Assembly: GCA_040437565.1 (NCBI GenBank)
Contig: JBDOQK010000056.1
Span: 1 to 64,000 of the forward strand
Reading direction: 5' to 3'
DNA length: 64,000 bases
Origin: Albugo candida
Taxonomy: Eukaryota; Oomycota; Peronosporomycetes; Albuginales
Under the pieces are notes generated by a model, which saw nothing but the letters and a program-made list of their open reading frames with translations, was not told the DNA's origin and ran no database searches. Made by a program: the position numbers and the translations under genes. Below are positions 13,184-22,813 of the stretch, piece by piece. How positions within the stretch are numbered: the first letter of the stretch is position 1; each line of letters opens with the position of its first letter.

Positions 13184-13667
13184 CTTTAGTATTCACTCAC
13201 CCTCCTGATAGTATTCACTCACACCTCTAATTTATTGGCCAAAATTCACTCAAATTGACCTTAGTTTGAAATCAATATTCACTGACTTGTTACAACTACT
13301 ATCACTTAACTCACTACCACAATTCACTCAACTAAAAGAGAAAAATTCTGATTCTCAGCTTTCTAGATCAATCAGAATAGCTTTCTTATAATTTCTAAAA
13401 AGTTGTGTTTAAAATTGCAGAACTTTTACGTCCTAACTAAAAGCTAATTTTGGTAATATACATATTGAAGCCAATTCTTTGAAGTATCTGCTGAGTGTAT
13501 AAAGTTAATAAGTTGGGTTTAATTTATAGTGTATTTGTGCCGAGGTGTGGTTGAAAGTGAGTCACCGTGCGTGATGGGTGAGTGATAACTGATAATTATT
13601 GATGAATTTTAGCCAATGAATTAGGGGGGTGAGTGAATGCTATCAAGAGGGTGAGTGGATACTAAAG
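13184..13667. mobile_element. MITE with ~68-bp terminal inverted repeats
   Basis: Left terminus 13184-13251 starts CTTTAGTATTCACTCACCC; right terminus 13600-13667 is its reverse complement with about seven mismatches. Total length is 484 bp with no coding capacity. The motif ATTCACTCA recurs at least five times inside, as expected for subterminal transposase-binding repeats. I see no clear target duplication, so the superfamily is open. Confidence 0.75.
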
Positions 13668-14231
13668 CTCTCTTATTTAAACCAAACTGAAGCCACGATT
13701 TTCATAAATTTATGGAGGGTGGGGGCTGAATAACGATTACCGTTTATTTATTCCGCTATATTTGTTCAAACCAATCAGAGGCTACTATTCCTATTAATCT
13801 ATAGAGGCTAGGGGCTGATTACAGAAAAAGGGGGGGGTGAATGACTGTAGATGATCTGTAACCAACGACACCGAGGGAGCTTAAATTCGGAAGTACTTAT
13901 ATTAGGTGCTTTGCTCACTTGACAGCTAATCTAAGCCTTTACAAACTACCGCTTCTTATCTCCGCATCCGTTATGTTGAATATTCAACACTAACGGTTCC
14001 CCTATGTGTATTATATCATTCTAATTTTTTATAAAATTGAATTGCTTCCACTGGTCTCAAAGCAAACAGCCATTTCAATAATTACTGCGCTACAGCCACT
14101 CAGAACACGTCAAGACCTGATATAAATCCTGCGCGACTGCAATTACCCCTTACAGAGTCAGCGTGATTTCCGGTTTTGTGAAATAGTACGTCGAGGATAT
14201 TTTTCTAAAAAAAGGGGTATCAAGAACGTTC
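13668..14231. other. Intergenic 5' flank of the repeat-protein gene
   Basis: AT-rich. It holds a G-run (GGGGGGGG near 13832) and the palindrome at 13968-13996. Promoter elements cannot be assigned with confidence. Confidence 0.5.
13968..13996. promoter_or_regulatory. Perfect 16-bp palindrome with extended arms
   Basis: TGTTGAATATTCAACA at 13974-13989 is its own reverse complement. CCGTTA before it pairs with TAACGG after it, with one unpaired base. It sits about 235 bp upstream of the secreted repeat-protein start. It may be a binding site for a dimeric regulator; this is inference. Confidence 0.4.
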
Positions 14232-16526
14232 ATGGCGAATACCATTCATCTGGCAATCATTGCAGCGATTTTACTGCTAGCAACAGTCTCAAGAGCGATG
14301 CAAGCGGGCAGCCAAACAGCTGCCGCTGAAGCCGAAAGATCACTCTCACGTATACATTCCCTTTCGCTATATGTACCAACGGGTCCTGTGGCTGAACCTG
14401 GACTTATACCTATACATACAGATAAAGATAATGATGATTTCTTGTTGTCGGATTTGCTGTCAATTGACGTAAGGCAACCTCATAATGCAGTACCTAAAAT
14501 TGAGTATCTATCAAAAGAAGTTTATCACAACCCAGCTAGTGGTAGCTACACACTAAAAAAAGTAGAGGAAAAGCTAATAGGTATCATGAAAGAGAACTAT
14601 CGCTTGGACCAACTCAAAGTCGCTAGACTCGTGAATTGCTTGAGGCACTTTGGTACGGTTTCTCACAATGTACTAGAAGAACAAGCTATTCATTCACTTC
14701 GAAACCTCCCGCCCGGTGTCCCCGACTCGATACCCAGCGCTATCGTGAACATCGTAAAGCCTAATGGTGAAAACTACAACAGAGCTCGAGAAGCAGAAGT
14801 CATCTACATATTGAAATCTTGCCCGTCGGGTACCTCTGAAGAAGCAATCCAACATAGCTTGAACAATGTGAGAAATGATGGCGTTATAACTCCTTCAGTG
14901 CAAGACGCTGCAGCCATTTGCCGATTGAGAAGTCTTCCAAGAGCTGCTGATGATTCGAAAATTGAAAAGATTTTAGAGAAGGTGAGGGATAATGGCGTAG
15001 TATCTCGCTCCGTACTGGAGCAAGAAGCAATATATAGATTGAACAATCTCCCATCAAGCACACCTGTATCGACAATCATGGATATCTTTACAAATAAGTA
15101 TCATGATGTCCAAGTTCATGAAGATTATGGAGAACAAGCCATTTATTTTATCCAAAAGCTCCCGCCCCATATCCCTGTATGGATGCTCAAAAAACTCATG
15201 ACACTCGTGAATTGCGAGGCTAATGAGGAATACTGCAAGAAAGCACGAGAAGTAGAAGTCATCTACATATTGAAAAATTGCTCATCTGGTACCTCTGAAG
15301 AAGCAATCCAACATAGCTTGAACAATGTGAGAAATGATGGCGTTATATCTCCTTCAGTTCAAGACGCTGCAGCCATTTGCCGATTGAGAAGTCTTCCAAG
15401 AGCTGCTGATGATTCGAAAATTGAAAAGATTTTAGAGAAGGTGAGGGATAATGGCGTAGTATCTCGCTCCGTACTGGAGCAAGAAGCAATATATAGATTG
15501 AACAATCTCCCATCAAGCGCACCTGTATCGACAATCATAAATATCTTAACAAGTGTGGAGAAGCGTGACTTTAAATTTGATCGAAATCGTGAAGAAAAGG
15601 CTATCCGTGCAATCCAAATCCTGCCGCCCCATATTCCTGTATGGATGCTCGAAAAAATCATGGCACTCGTGAATTTCGAGGCTAATGATGAATACTACAA
15701 GAGAGCACGAGAAGCAAAAGCGATCTACATATTGAAAGATTGCCCATCTAATACCTCTGAAAAAACAATTGAACAGATTTTGAGCAGTGTGCCGCACAAT
15801 GGCGTTTCGTCTCCTCCAGTGCAAGACGCTGCAGCCATTTGTCGATTAAGAAGTCTCTCAAGAGGGGCTGATGATTCGAAAATTCAAGGGATTCTGGAGA
15901 AGGCGAGGTTTGATGGCGCTATATCTCGCTCCGTACTGGAGCAGAAAGCAATCTATAGATTGAACAATCTCTCCCCAAGTAAACCTATATCGACCATCCT
16001 CGCAATTGTGGATCATCATGTCGAAGTATATAGAAATGATGGAGAACGAGCTATCCATATATTACAAAGTCTCCCGCCAGGTGTCCCTCGATGGATACTG
16101 AGGAAGATAAGGAAGATCGCCAAACGTAATTCCGACAACGAAAAGAAAGCACGAGAAGAAGAAGTCATTTACCTACTGAAAAACTGCCCATTCAATACCT
16201 CTGAAAGAAAAATTAAGCAGAGAATGAAAAGTGTGACATATGATCGCGCTTTGTCTCGCTCAGTAAAAGACGCTGCAGCTATTTGCCGATTCAGAAGTCT
16301 CCGAAGAGGGGCTTGTGAGGATAGAATTGAACATGTTTTGGAGGAGATGGGATATTATGGTGTTGTGCCTCCCTCAATTCTGAAGCAAATAGCATTCTAT
16401 CGATTGTATAGTTTCTCACCAGAAAGACCTGATTGGAAGTTCCTATATATCTTAGAAGATCTGGAGAAGTATGCGATCAACGAGAAACGAAATCTTGCAA
16501 AAAGTGAGGAACCCTTTATGGTATAG
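14232..16526 (+). CDS. Secreted alpha-helical tandem-repeat protein (effector candidate)
   Basis: A 764-residue single-exon protein. The N-terminus is a clear signal peptide: a hydrophobic core at residues 5-17 and likely cleavage after SRA near residue 22. After a ~110-residue leader region, the rest is a solenoid-like array. Four large units begin near residues 184, 337, 491 and 639, about 150 residues each. Each large unit is four related ~38-residue modules of the form AIYxLxxLPxxxPxxxIxxIL, often followed by a GVxxxSVxxE linker. Partial modules precede unit 1, giving about 17-18 modules. No RxLR, dEER, CHxC or LFLAK motif is obvious. No transmembrane segment follows the signal peptide, so export is likely. 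Units 1 and 2 are almost identical at DNA level, pointing to recent duplication. I do not recognise the family. A secreted host-interacting protein in a transposon-rich flank is a plausible role, by inference only. Confidence 0.8.
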   Translation: MANTIHLAIIAAILLLATVSRAMQAGSQTAAAEAERSLSRIHSLSLYVPTGPVAEPGLIPIHTDKDNDDFLLSDLLSIDVRQPHNAVPKIEYLSKEVYHNPASGSYTLKKVEEKLIGIMKENYRLDQLKVARLVNCLRHFGTVSHNVLEEQAIHSLRNLPPGVPDSIPSAIVNIVKPNGENYNRAREAEVIYILKSCPSGTSEEAIQHSLNNVRNDGVITPSVQDAAAICRLRSLPRAADDSKIEKILEKVRDNGVVSRSVLEQEAIYRLNNLPSSTPVSTIMDIFTNKYHDVQVHEDYGEQAIYFIQKLPPHIPVWMLKKLMTLVNCEANEEYCKKAREVEVIYILKNCSSGTSEEAIQHSLNNVRNDGVISPSVQDAAAICRLRSLPRAADDSKIEKILEKVRDNGVVSRSVLEQEAIYRLNNLPSSAPVSTIINILTSVEKRDFKFDRNREEKAIRAIQILPPHIPVWMLEKIMALVNFEANDEYYKRAREAKAIYILKDCPSNTSEKTIEQILSSVPHNGVSSPPVQDAAAICRLRSLSRGADDSKIQGILEKARFDGAISRSVLEQKAIYRLNNLSPSKPISTILAIVDHHVEVYRNDGERAIHILQSLPPGVPRWILRKIRKIAKRNSDNEKKAREEEVIYLLKNCPFNTSERKIKQRMKSVTYDRALSRSVKDAAAICRFRSLRRGACEDRIEHVLEEMGYYGVVPPSILKQIAFYRLYSFSPERPDWKFLYILEDLEKYAINEKRNLAKSEEPFMV
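14805..15535 (+). repeat. Near-identical 459-bp-offset duplication inside the repeat gene
   Basis: DNA at about 14805-15075 recurs at 15264-15534 with very few changes, while units 3 and 4 of the same protein are clearly diverged. This fits recent unequal crossing-over or gene conversion, or selection on copy number. Confidence 0.85.
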
Positions 16527-17253
16527 TTTTGGAATTGTGAAAGCGAACATCGAACGCTTTTTGAGGAGCTGTCACGTTAGTACAAAGCTCAGCTGAAAAG
16601 CATATACTGCTTGTACCGACGCAAGCAAGCATACGCGTCTTGGAGCTTTCATTTCTTTGAAGTATTTGATTTCCTGAATACAGAACATATCGCTGTTTCT
16701 TTCCAGTAACTGATACGTGCTATGCTTTTAGTGATGCTTCATGCAGTATACGAGGTCCTATGGGTAGATTCCTCCGAGGTCGTGTATGTCGCGACAACGT
16801 GATAACAGCCGCCTCGTCACCAGCTGTCAGTTTCGTTTCGCTGCGCACTAAAGCCATTTTAAAAATGCTTTATCGGCACACGGCACCCGCACGATGCGAT
16901 ATATCCGATGGCATTACAGGCGAAGAACGTTTACGTCGTACAATTCATATGCTCGAAACCACATGGCCAACTCCCTTCGTAACGGGGTGGGGTTGTAGCT
17001 CTGAGATCTTCGACATCCGAAAGCGAGAAGTTGCATCTTCACGCACGACCACGCCCTCCAGAAGTGGGTCACATAGGCGTTTTGCGAGTCACGTGATGCT
17101 AACAAAATGAAATAATTTATTGATATCAAGGATTTTATCTTTTCGGCGTTTCACACGTGATATCAGATTTGTGACGTAAAGTCTGGCTTGAACTGTTATT
17201 TAGTATGGTGTACTACACTACAGCGCGCGTTGAGATGTGTTCTCATATAAAGA
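16527..17253. other. Intergenic, no supported gene
   Basis: A 116-codon open frame at 16760-17110 (plus) has no recognisable domain or signal peptide, and its composition differs from the real genes nearby. I do not call it. Confidence 0.5.
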
Positions 17254-17359
17254 GACAGTATGTCGATTTATCATTCAAGCGACTTGCACAATCAGTAGCT
17301 TGCGTGGACAGTATGTCGATTTATCATTCAAGCGACTTGCACAATCAGTAGCTTGCGTG
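17254..17359 (+). repeat. Two exact copies of a 53-bp tandem repeat
   Basis: The unit starting GACAGTATGTCGATTTATC occupies 17254-17306 and 17307-17359 with no mismatch seen. Such short perfect duplications are recent. Confidence 0.9.
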
Positions 17360-17449
17360 TACGTTTCCTCGTACCGTATCTATGTGATAGTTGGTTCGCC
17401 GAATATCTTCATTCAATAATATAGACAAATGTGTTACGCAATGTCCAAT

Positions 17450-18850
17450 CATGGTAGCCTTCTCAACCCTTCGCCGAATAGCTGTGCGCAGATTTCACAT
17501 ACAAAATCTTGGCGGCTTCACCCTACTGAAGTACAAGTAATCCTAAATACTTACATCGTTGATCGTCAACCTCGTTTGCTTTAAATTCTTGAATCGCCAA
17601 TCTTTCTTTTTCGTCAGGGGTCATAATCACATATTTCATACAGAAGTTGATGTCTTTTACCAAATTTTTCTCTTTCTTCACACCATCATGCACTGATCTG
17701 CGAGGAATTACACACGAACTGCACACAATTTCTCCACATGCTTGACAATTCACCTATCTTGAGAGCATGAAAGCGATAATCCAAATAGAGCGTCCTTTCC
17801 GCTCATGTGAGGGGATACAAAGAGCCCTATCCAACAACGGAATTGATGCGAGTCGTTTTGCTAATGCAACGTCTACCAACTTACCAAAAACTTGACATCG
17901 CTGCTCCAAATATGACGTAAGAATGTAAATCTCAATCCGGTATTTTGGTGATAAGGAACGGTCAATCACGATTTCAGTGGATATTGTATTATCCGGGCAA
18001 GGTCGAAAGAGCATCAACTCCAGTTCCTTCCAATCTGTTGGCGATGATGATGCGAATTTAGGTGGTGCACCTTAATTGGATGGATTATCTCAGGATATCC
18101 TCGGCATTAATGTTATTGGATAACAAGTAAATGGCCGATTGGGCGAACTTAAAACTTAAGTTTATATAACACAGTTTTCCATTGAAATTCTGCTTTGAAC
18201 AGCGAGACACATTGAGGAACATAAATCGAGTGGCTTGATTGGAACACCATCGGTGTACCATTTGTACCTTGATGACTTCCAGCGTAACCAACGCACACGA
18301 ATCGTATCGATGCCGCTTATCTGTCGGGGGCATGGCGATTGCTTCCCCTTGTATTGCAAGCTGAGATGTTCCATTTATTTGTGACTGTTGTTTTACCAAT
18401 ATAACTTCTGTCAATCCATTGTGTCTCCATAAAGCGCTGTTCGTCAGGTCACCAGCTCGTCGTCATTGATGGCACGAACTGTGCTCAAAAGCAGCGACAA
18501 TTGCACACGAATTTTCCCTTCTAGTCGATAGTATTGATCTCGCCTCCACTTTCGATAAATTGGCTGAGTTTATACGCAATTCCACTTTGGCACCAGATAC
18601 CTCCATTTATTCTTTCTCGTTCGTGACGCTCCAATGCATCTTGGAGCAATGCTACCGCTTCGTACTCGCCCACTTGAGCGGCTGAAATAATTGGCGATGA
18701 AAAGTTGTATTTCGGTAACGGAAGCGTTTTTGGGTGAGGCTGACGCTGAGGCGGTTTGGATTGGATGGTATTTGATAAGATAATTCTTCCTGAAATCGCA
18801 TTCATATATCTCAAAGGTCCTTGACGGGTGACGGTGGAAGACTGACAATT
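17450..18850 (-). pseudogene. START/FYVE-like gene relic
   Basis: Four minus-strand open pieces lie in order: 18521-18814, 18085-18414, 17754-18017 and 17523-17753. The first has a segment (AQVGEYEAVALLQDALERH) resembling the start of oomycete START-domain proteins. The last begins with NCQACGEIVCSSC, matching the middle Cys pairs of a FYVE zinc finger, but the expected upstream CxxC is not seen and the final CxxC reads CMKY. The pieces lie in different frames, and the splice sites I tried did not join them cleanly. FYVE domains bind PI3P on endosomes and START domains bind lipids. I read this as a decayed member of the large oomycete START-FYVE family; a multi-exon gene with sequence errors is the alternative. 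Confidence 0.5.
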
Positions 18851-18971
18851 GGTGGAAGTGCTTTCAAAGAATAGATTGTGACATAGAGAAGGATCTAGTC
18901 AGAACATAATATGTCCCAACAGAAGGCGAAGTAGAGCATGCTCGCTCTTTTCACTTAATTCGTCATGATTG

Positions 18972-19018
18972 GTGTCCCCGTTTCCCATTACGTATTACAT
19001 TTCCCAATCGTACGGTAG
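18972..19018 (-). repeat. 47-bp stray copy of an exon segment of the neighbouring gene
   Basis: Positions 18972-19018 match 19534-19580 with one mismatch, in the same orientation. The source encodes the LPYDWEMQYVMGNGD part of the FGE-like domain. In the stray copy one codon has become a stop. It lies about 150 bp beyond the end of that gene. Confidence 0.85.
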
Positions 19019-19169
19019 AGAAAGTAGCATTGATGAAAACCCAAACTTGCATGTGACTGGGAAAGTTTATGACGATGGAACGAGTTTCTCGTACATTATC
19101 TCGCGAGAAATTTTGCAACTATCGGTGCAGCGGAATGAATGACTGACAATTAACAACACGAACATAAAC

Positions 19170-21599
19170 TTAGGAGGTACCCTTTACGCAACGAAATCCT
19201 ATCGTTGACGATCGATCAACATTTTGGCTCTGCATCAAGAGCCGATTATTTTCTGTCGATCGATATGCTGCTCGATAATACCAATTCGTTTCAAAATCTG
19301 AGGTGAAAGCGCGGTAATCTGAACTTCCGCGGAGTAATAAACTGCATGTTCGCTCATCGCAGTAGCGATCGGTCATTTGCCAAACGTGACCCACAAGATC
19401 TTCAACATTATATCGCAACGATTTCGACAAAGGGTGCTGGCCAACCTTGACGGGAGACACATGGGGACCACCACGTACAACTTTGGGTATTCTAGGCATG
19501 TCCATTGAATTACCCCAAGGATACACGGTGTAAGTGTCCCCGTTTCCCATTACGTATTGCATTTCCCAATCGTACGGTAGTCGCAAGCCATAATATGTTG
19601 CGTAACTTGTCGCGTCCTCGAATGAAATATATACAACTGGGCAGTCTTTAAATCCTGACGGAATTTGCCACTTCGAAATGTTGGTATACATTATTCCTTC
19701 CGACTGTCTGATATATCGATTTGTCCAATGTTTCAGGAATCGGGCCATGACTTTTGGTTGGTAACTGCTTTCCTGCAGAAATGTGCGAAACTGTGCATTT
19801 GTCACGGGATACAAATCCATCCAAAAATCCGTCACATTGATCAATAGAGAGTGGTTTTTTTGTGGACGTGATTCACCAGGGTATTGTACACCTGTACCGT
19901 AAAGGCTTGCATTTGGTATCAGAGTGTTGTCAGGCTCAATCACTACTGTTGAAACATTAAACCACCAAGCAGAACTACCAAGAATGGACTGCATCGGTGA
20001 GGAGCTATAATTTCCAGTTCCTGGCGATTTGCGCTTTGAAATGATATTCTTTTTGGCAGTCATCTTTTGAGGCAGCAATTGACGATCCATGGAGTATTTA
20101 TTGAGAGGCTGGCTTGTCAAATTACGCATCTCCCCTAGAAAGGATTGAAAATTGGAGACAATATCTGTTTTTGAAAGCAGTTCTTCATTTACAACAAGTA
20201 AAGCACCAAACGCATCGCGCTCCACGCGAACCGTTACATATAGCTGATTTGACGCGTTTTGCACCTGCCGCACGTGCAATCTCTTCCCGTGATACACGTC
20301 GTATACGGCAAAGCTCGAATTTTTCCAAGTTGCTGCATCAAACAAAGGAAAATTAAGATCAATATGGTACTTTCCAACTGTTCTGATTCCGATTTCATTA
20401 CAAGGATAATCTTCTTTTGTTGAATTTAGAAGTGTGGACGTCAAAATGGTGTAAAGGATCATTTCTTCAGTTGCGAGAGGAAATTTGGATACTGCTGCTT
20501 GTACCCTCGTCTTCAAGGCGCTTCCTGGGTTTGTGCTGAAGCGAAACAACATGTCGTATGGTTGCCAGAATTCACTAATAGTCAGATTTGAGAAGTGTCG
20601 TAATATTTTGTAGGCTCTTTTGAGTGCTTGGCATTCTCGTTCAGTGTACGGGTTCATGATCCCCCAAACATTATCCCAGATTACATTCCCGACGCCATTA
20701 AAAACTGCTTTTTGTATATCTCTCACCCGATCCAGAGACCATCGCGAGCTCACTTGTACCATATGTCTTGGCTCTAGAAATTTTGAAAGCCAAACAACGA
20801 AAGAATCTGGGCTCCAGTTGTATCCCCAGCTCCCAGAATTGGACGCGAGGTACGGGGGTGGACAACCGCCTTCTGCTGATCCAATTAAGACAGGTGTCTC
20901 TAAGTCTGAAGCGCAACCATAGAAGAAACCTGGGATGCCAAACATCGTATCTCCGTTGAATCCATCTATCTTGGTGTATCGAACGATACCTTTTAGTCTT
21001 GTGACATCATCGGCTTGACTGCGCACAAGATTGGCTGCATCATCTGGTACTCTAGTTGACGAGTCCCAAGGGAGATATGGAACCAAAACACGAATACCTC
21101 GACGATGAAATTCCTGAGTGATTGACTTCAACCCATCCCATCCCATTTCCTCATCAGCAGAAGACATTTGTTGCATAAAATCCCATTGGTTCCGCGAATC
21201 TATGCCAAGATTTGGATACGATGTCCATAATAGAACACTGTCGACATTCCCAAATTGCTTTTCAATAGAAGTGATGAAGCTATCAATGGTAAAAACATTG
21301 TTTTCACGATCAAATAGCTTACGATCACTGAAGAGAACGAATAGTTGGACAAAGCTGGACTGCATCCATTTTGCTTCTGCACGGTTATAAACTGTACAAG
21401 GGTCCAGAGGGTTATATTTATTTCGTTTCAATTCCATGTACTTCCATGATGTCCAATTAGATTTCCAAAACGGTAAATCCTCTAATTCCACGACAGCATT
21501 TGCGACCTGCCAATTATCTGGTTGTGGTTCCCATGATGCAAGACGACGCCAAAAAAGTCCGATCGTTAGCATCGAAAGCAGAAAGCTCCGTGTGCTCAT
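19170..21599 (-). CDS. Secreted glycosidase-like protein with C-terminal FGE/sulfatase-modifying-factor-like domain
   Basis: About 809 residues from the chosen ATG at 21599. The frame is open to an earlier ATG at 21671, but the later one gives a good signal peptide (MSTRSFLLSMLTIGLFW, then cleavage near LAS). Residues ~30-430 resemble a TIM-barrel glycosidase-like module seen in bacterial proteins that also carry FGE domains: TSYPNLGID, RGIRVLVPYLPWD, GFNGDT, EPRHMV and NGVGNVIWDN. After a variable linker, residues ~570-809 form a C-type-lectin-fold FGE-like domain: FWMDLYPVTNAQF, GLRLPYDWEMQY, LVGHVWQMTDR and GFRCVKG. The paired active-site cysteines of true formylglycine-generating enzyme are not visible near LLLRGSS, so sulfatase activation is unlikely. 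Several NxS/T sites fit secretion. The 5' end is falsely duplicated across the gap at 21926-22025. Confidence 0.75.
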   Translation of the reverse strand: MSTRSFLLSMLTIGLFWRRLASWEPQPDNWQVANAVVELEDLPFWKSNWTSWKYMELKRNKYNPLDPCTVYNRAEAKWMQSSFVQLFVLFSDRKLFDRENNVFTIDSFITSIEKQFGNVDSVLLWTSYPNLGIDSRNQWDFMQQMSSADEEMGWDGLKSITQEFHRRGIRVLVPYLPWDSSTRVPDDAANLVRSQADDVTRLKGIVRYTKIDGFNGDTMFGIPGFFYGCASDLETPVLIGSAEGGCPPPYLASNSGSWGYNWSPDSFVVWLSKFLEPRHMVQVSSRWSLDRVRDIQKAVFNGVGNVIWDNVWGIMNPYTERECQALKRAYKILRHFSNLTISEFWQPYDMLFRFSTNPGSALKTRVQAAVSKFPLATEEMILYTILTSTLLNSTKEDYPCNEIGIRTVGKYHIDLNFPLFDAATWKNSSFAVYDVYHGKRLHVRQVQNASNQLYVTVRVERDAFGALLVVNEELLSKTDIVSNFQSFLGEMRNLTSQPLNKYSMDRQLLPQKMTAKKNIISKRKSPGTGNYSSSPMQSILGSSAWWFNVSTVVIEPDNTLIPNASLYGTGVQYPGESRPQKNHSLLINVTDFWMDLYPVTNAQFRTFLQESSYQPKVMARFLKHWTNRYIRQSEGIMYTNISKWQIPSGFKDCPVVYISFEDATSYATYYGLRLPYDWEMQYVMGNGDTYTVYPWGNSMDMPRIPKVVRGGPHVSPVKVGQHPLSKSLRYNVEDLVGHVWQMTDRYCDERTCSLLLRGSSDYRAFTSDFETNWYYRAAYRSTENNRLLMQSQNVDRSSTIGFRCVKGTS

Positions 21600-22358
21600 T
21601 ATCAGTAAGCGTTCTGCGTGACTTCTGGAATGAAGGGAAAAAATACTTTGGTCGATCGGTACTGAAGTCATTTTGTCGCAGAAACTACGTCAGCCAGTGA
21701 CACGTTCGGAAAGTTTATGCGATAAGTGACGTAGGAAGATATTATTTAGCTAACAGCGTTCAGTGAAGGGAAAGTCATGCAGTGATATCAAAGTACGCTT
21801 CAATGACTGAATATTTTGCTTCACATTTATGTAGTGTTTGGAAGTGTAGCAGCGTGATAGCGTGACAGCGAGTAAGTCAAGTCAAGCTTCTGAATAAATA
21901 TGATCTACTGAATGATGCATAGTTANNNNNNNNNNNNNNNNNNNNNNNNNNNNNNNNNNNNNNNNNNNNNNNNNNNNNNNNNNNNNNNNNNNNNNNNNNN
22001 NNNNNNNNNNNNNNNNNNNNNNNNNTGCTCATTATCAGTAAGCGTTCTGCGTGACTTCTGGAATGAAGGGAAAAAATACTTTGGTCGATCGGTACTGAAG
22101 TCATTTTGTCGCAGAAACTACGTCAGCCAGTGACACGTTCGGAAAGTTTATGCGATAAGTGACGTAGGAAGATATTATTTAGCTAACAGCGTTCAGTGAA
22201 GGGAAAGTCATGCAGTGATATCAAAGTACGCTTCAATGACTGAATATTTTGCTTCACATTTATGTAGTGTTTGGAAGTGTAGCAGCGTGATAGCGTGACA
22301 GCGAGTAAGTCAAGTCAAGCTTCTGAATAAATATGATCTACTGAATGATGCATAGTTA
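21593..22358. other. False 333-bp duplication around gap 4
   Basis: Positions 21593-21925 recur exactly at 22026-22358, separated by 100 N (21926-22025). The duplicate repeats the first codons and upstream region of the FGE-like gene. The true distance from that gene's ATG to the divergent RWP-RK gene is therefore about 0.8 kb. Confidence 0.9.
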
Positions 22359-22813
22359 TAGCGTTCCAAGAGCGCGAATGCGCCAGGGATTTTGCTACTC
22401 ATGTTTGACAATGGAAATGGAACTCGTTACTCTAATAAAAGATTTGTGTCCATTCGTCGTTGATTTGTTCGAATAATGAAAAATGAGATCGACGGTTATG
22501 TGCGACAAAATATGTCACCAATCGAGCACATTGATAAAGCACTATATATGCGGGATTGCGAGACTGGCAATCGCTGTATTTGGCATCTGAAGCATTCTTC
22601 AACAGCCAGTACTGCTTACAACCAGAGTAGCGTACTTATGCTAATGTTAAGTGCGCTACGTAGAATATGACTCAATTGCTTAAGTTAAAACCTTTGTTTC
22701 GTGGTCACGAAAACTTGATTTCTGTGAAAGGTAACAGCATCGATTCACCTTACTGAATAGCCAAATCGGTTTGGCGTTTGATTGTCAATTGTGGCTACAT
22801 ATCAACAGCAATA
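22359..22813. other. Shared upstream region of two divergent genes
   Basis: Lies between the minus-strand FGE-like gene and the plus-strand RWP-RK/MYB gene. A 64-codon open frame at 22476-22670 has no features that support a gene. Confidence 0.5.

Noticed and set aside
16760-17110. 116-codon plus-strand frame after the secreted repeat gene
   Set aside because: No domain, no signal peptide, no splice context; not enough to call a gene.
19014-19140. Plus-strand open stretch downstream of the FGE-like gene
   Set aside because: About 40 codons without a start or domain; overlaps the stray exon copy and is probably chance.
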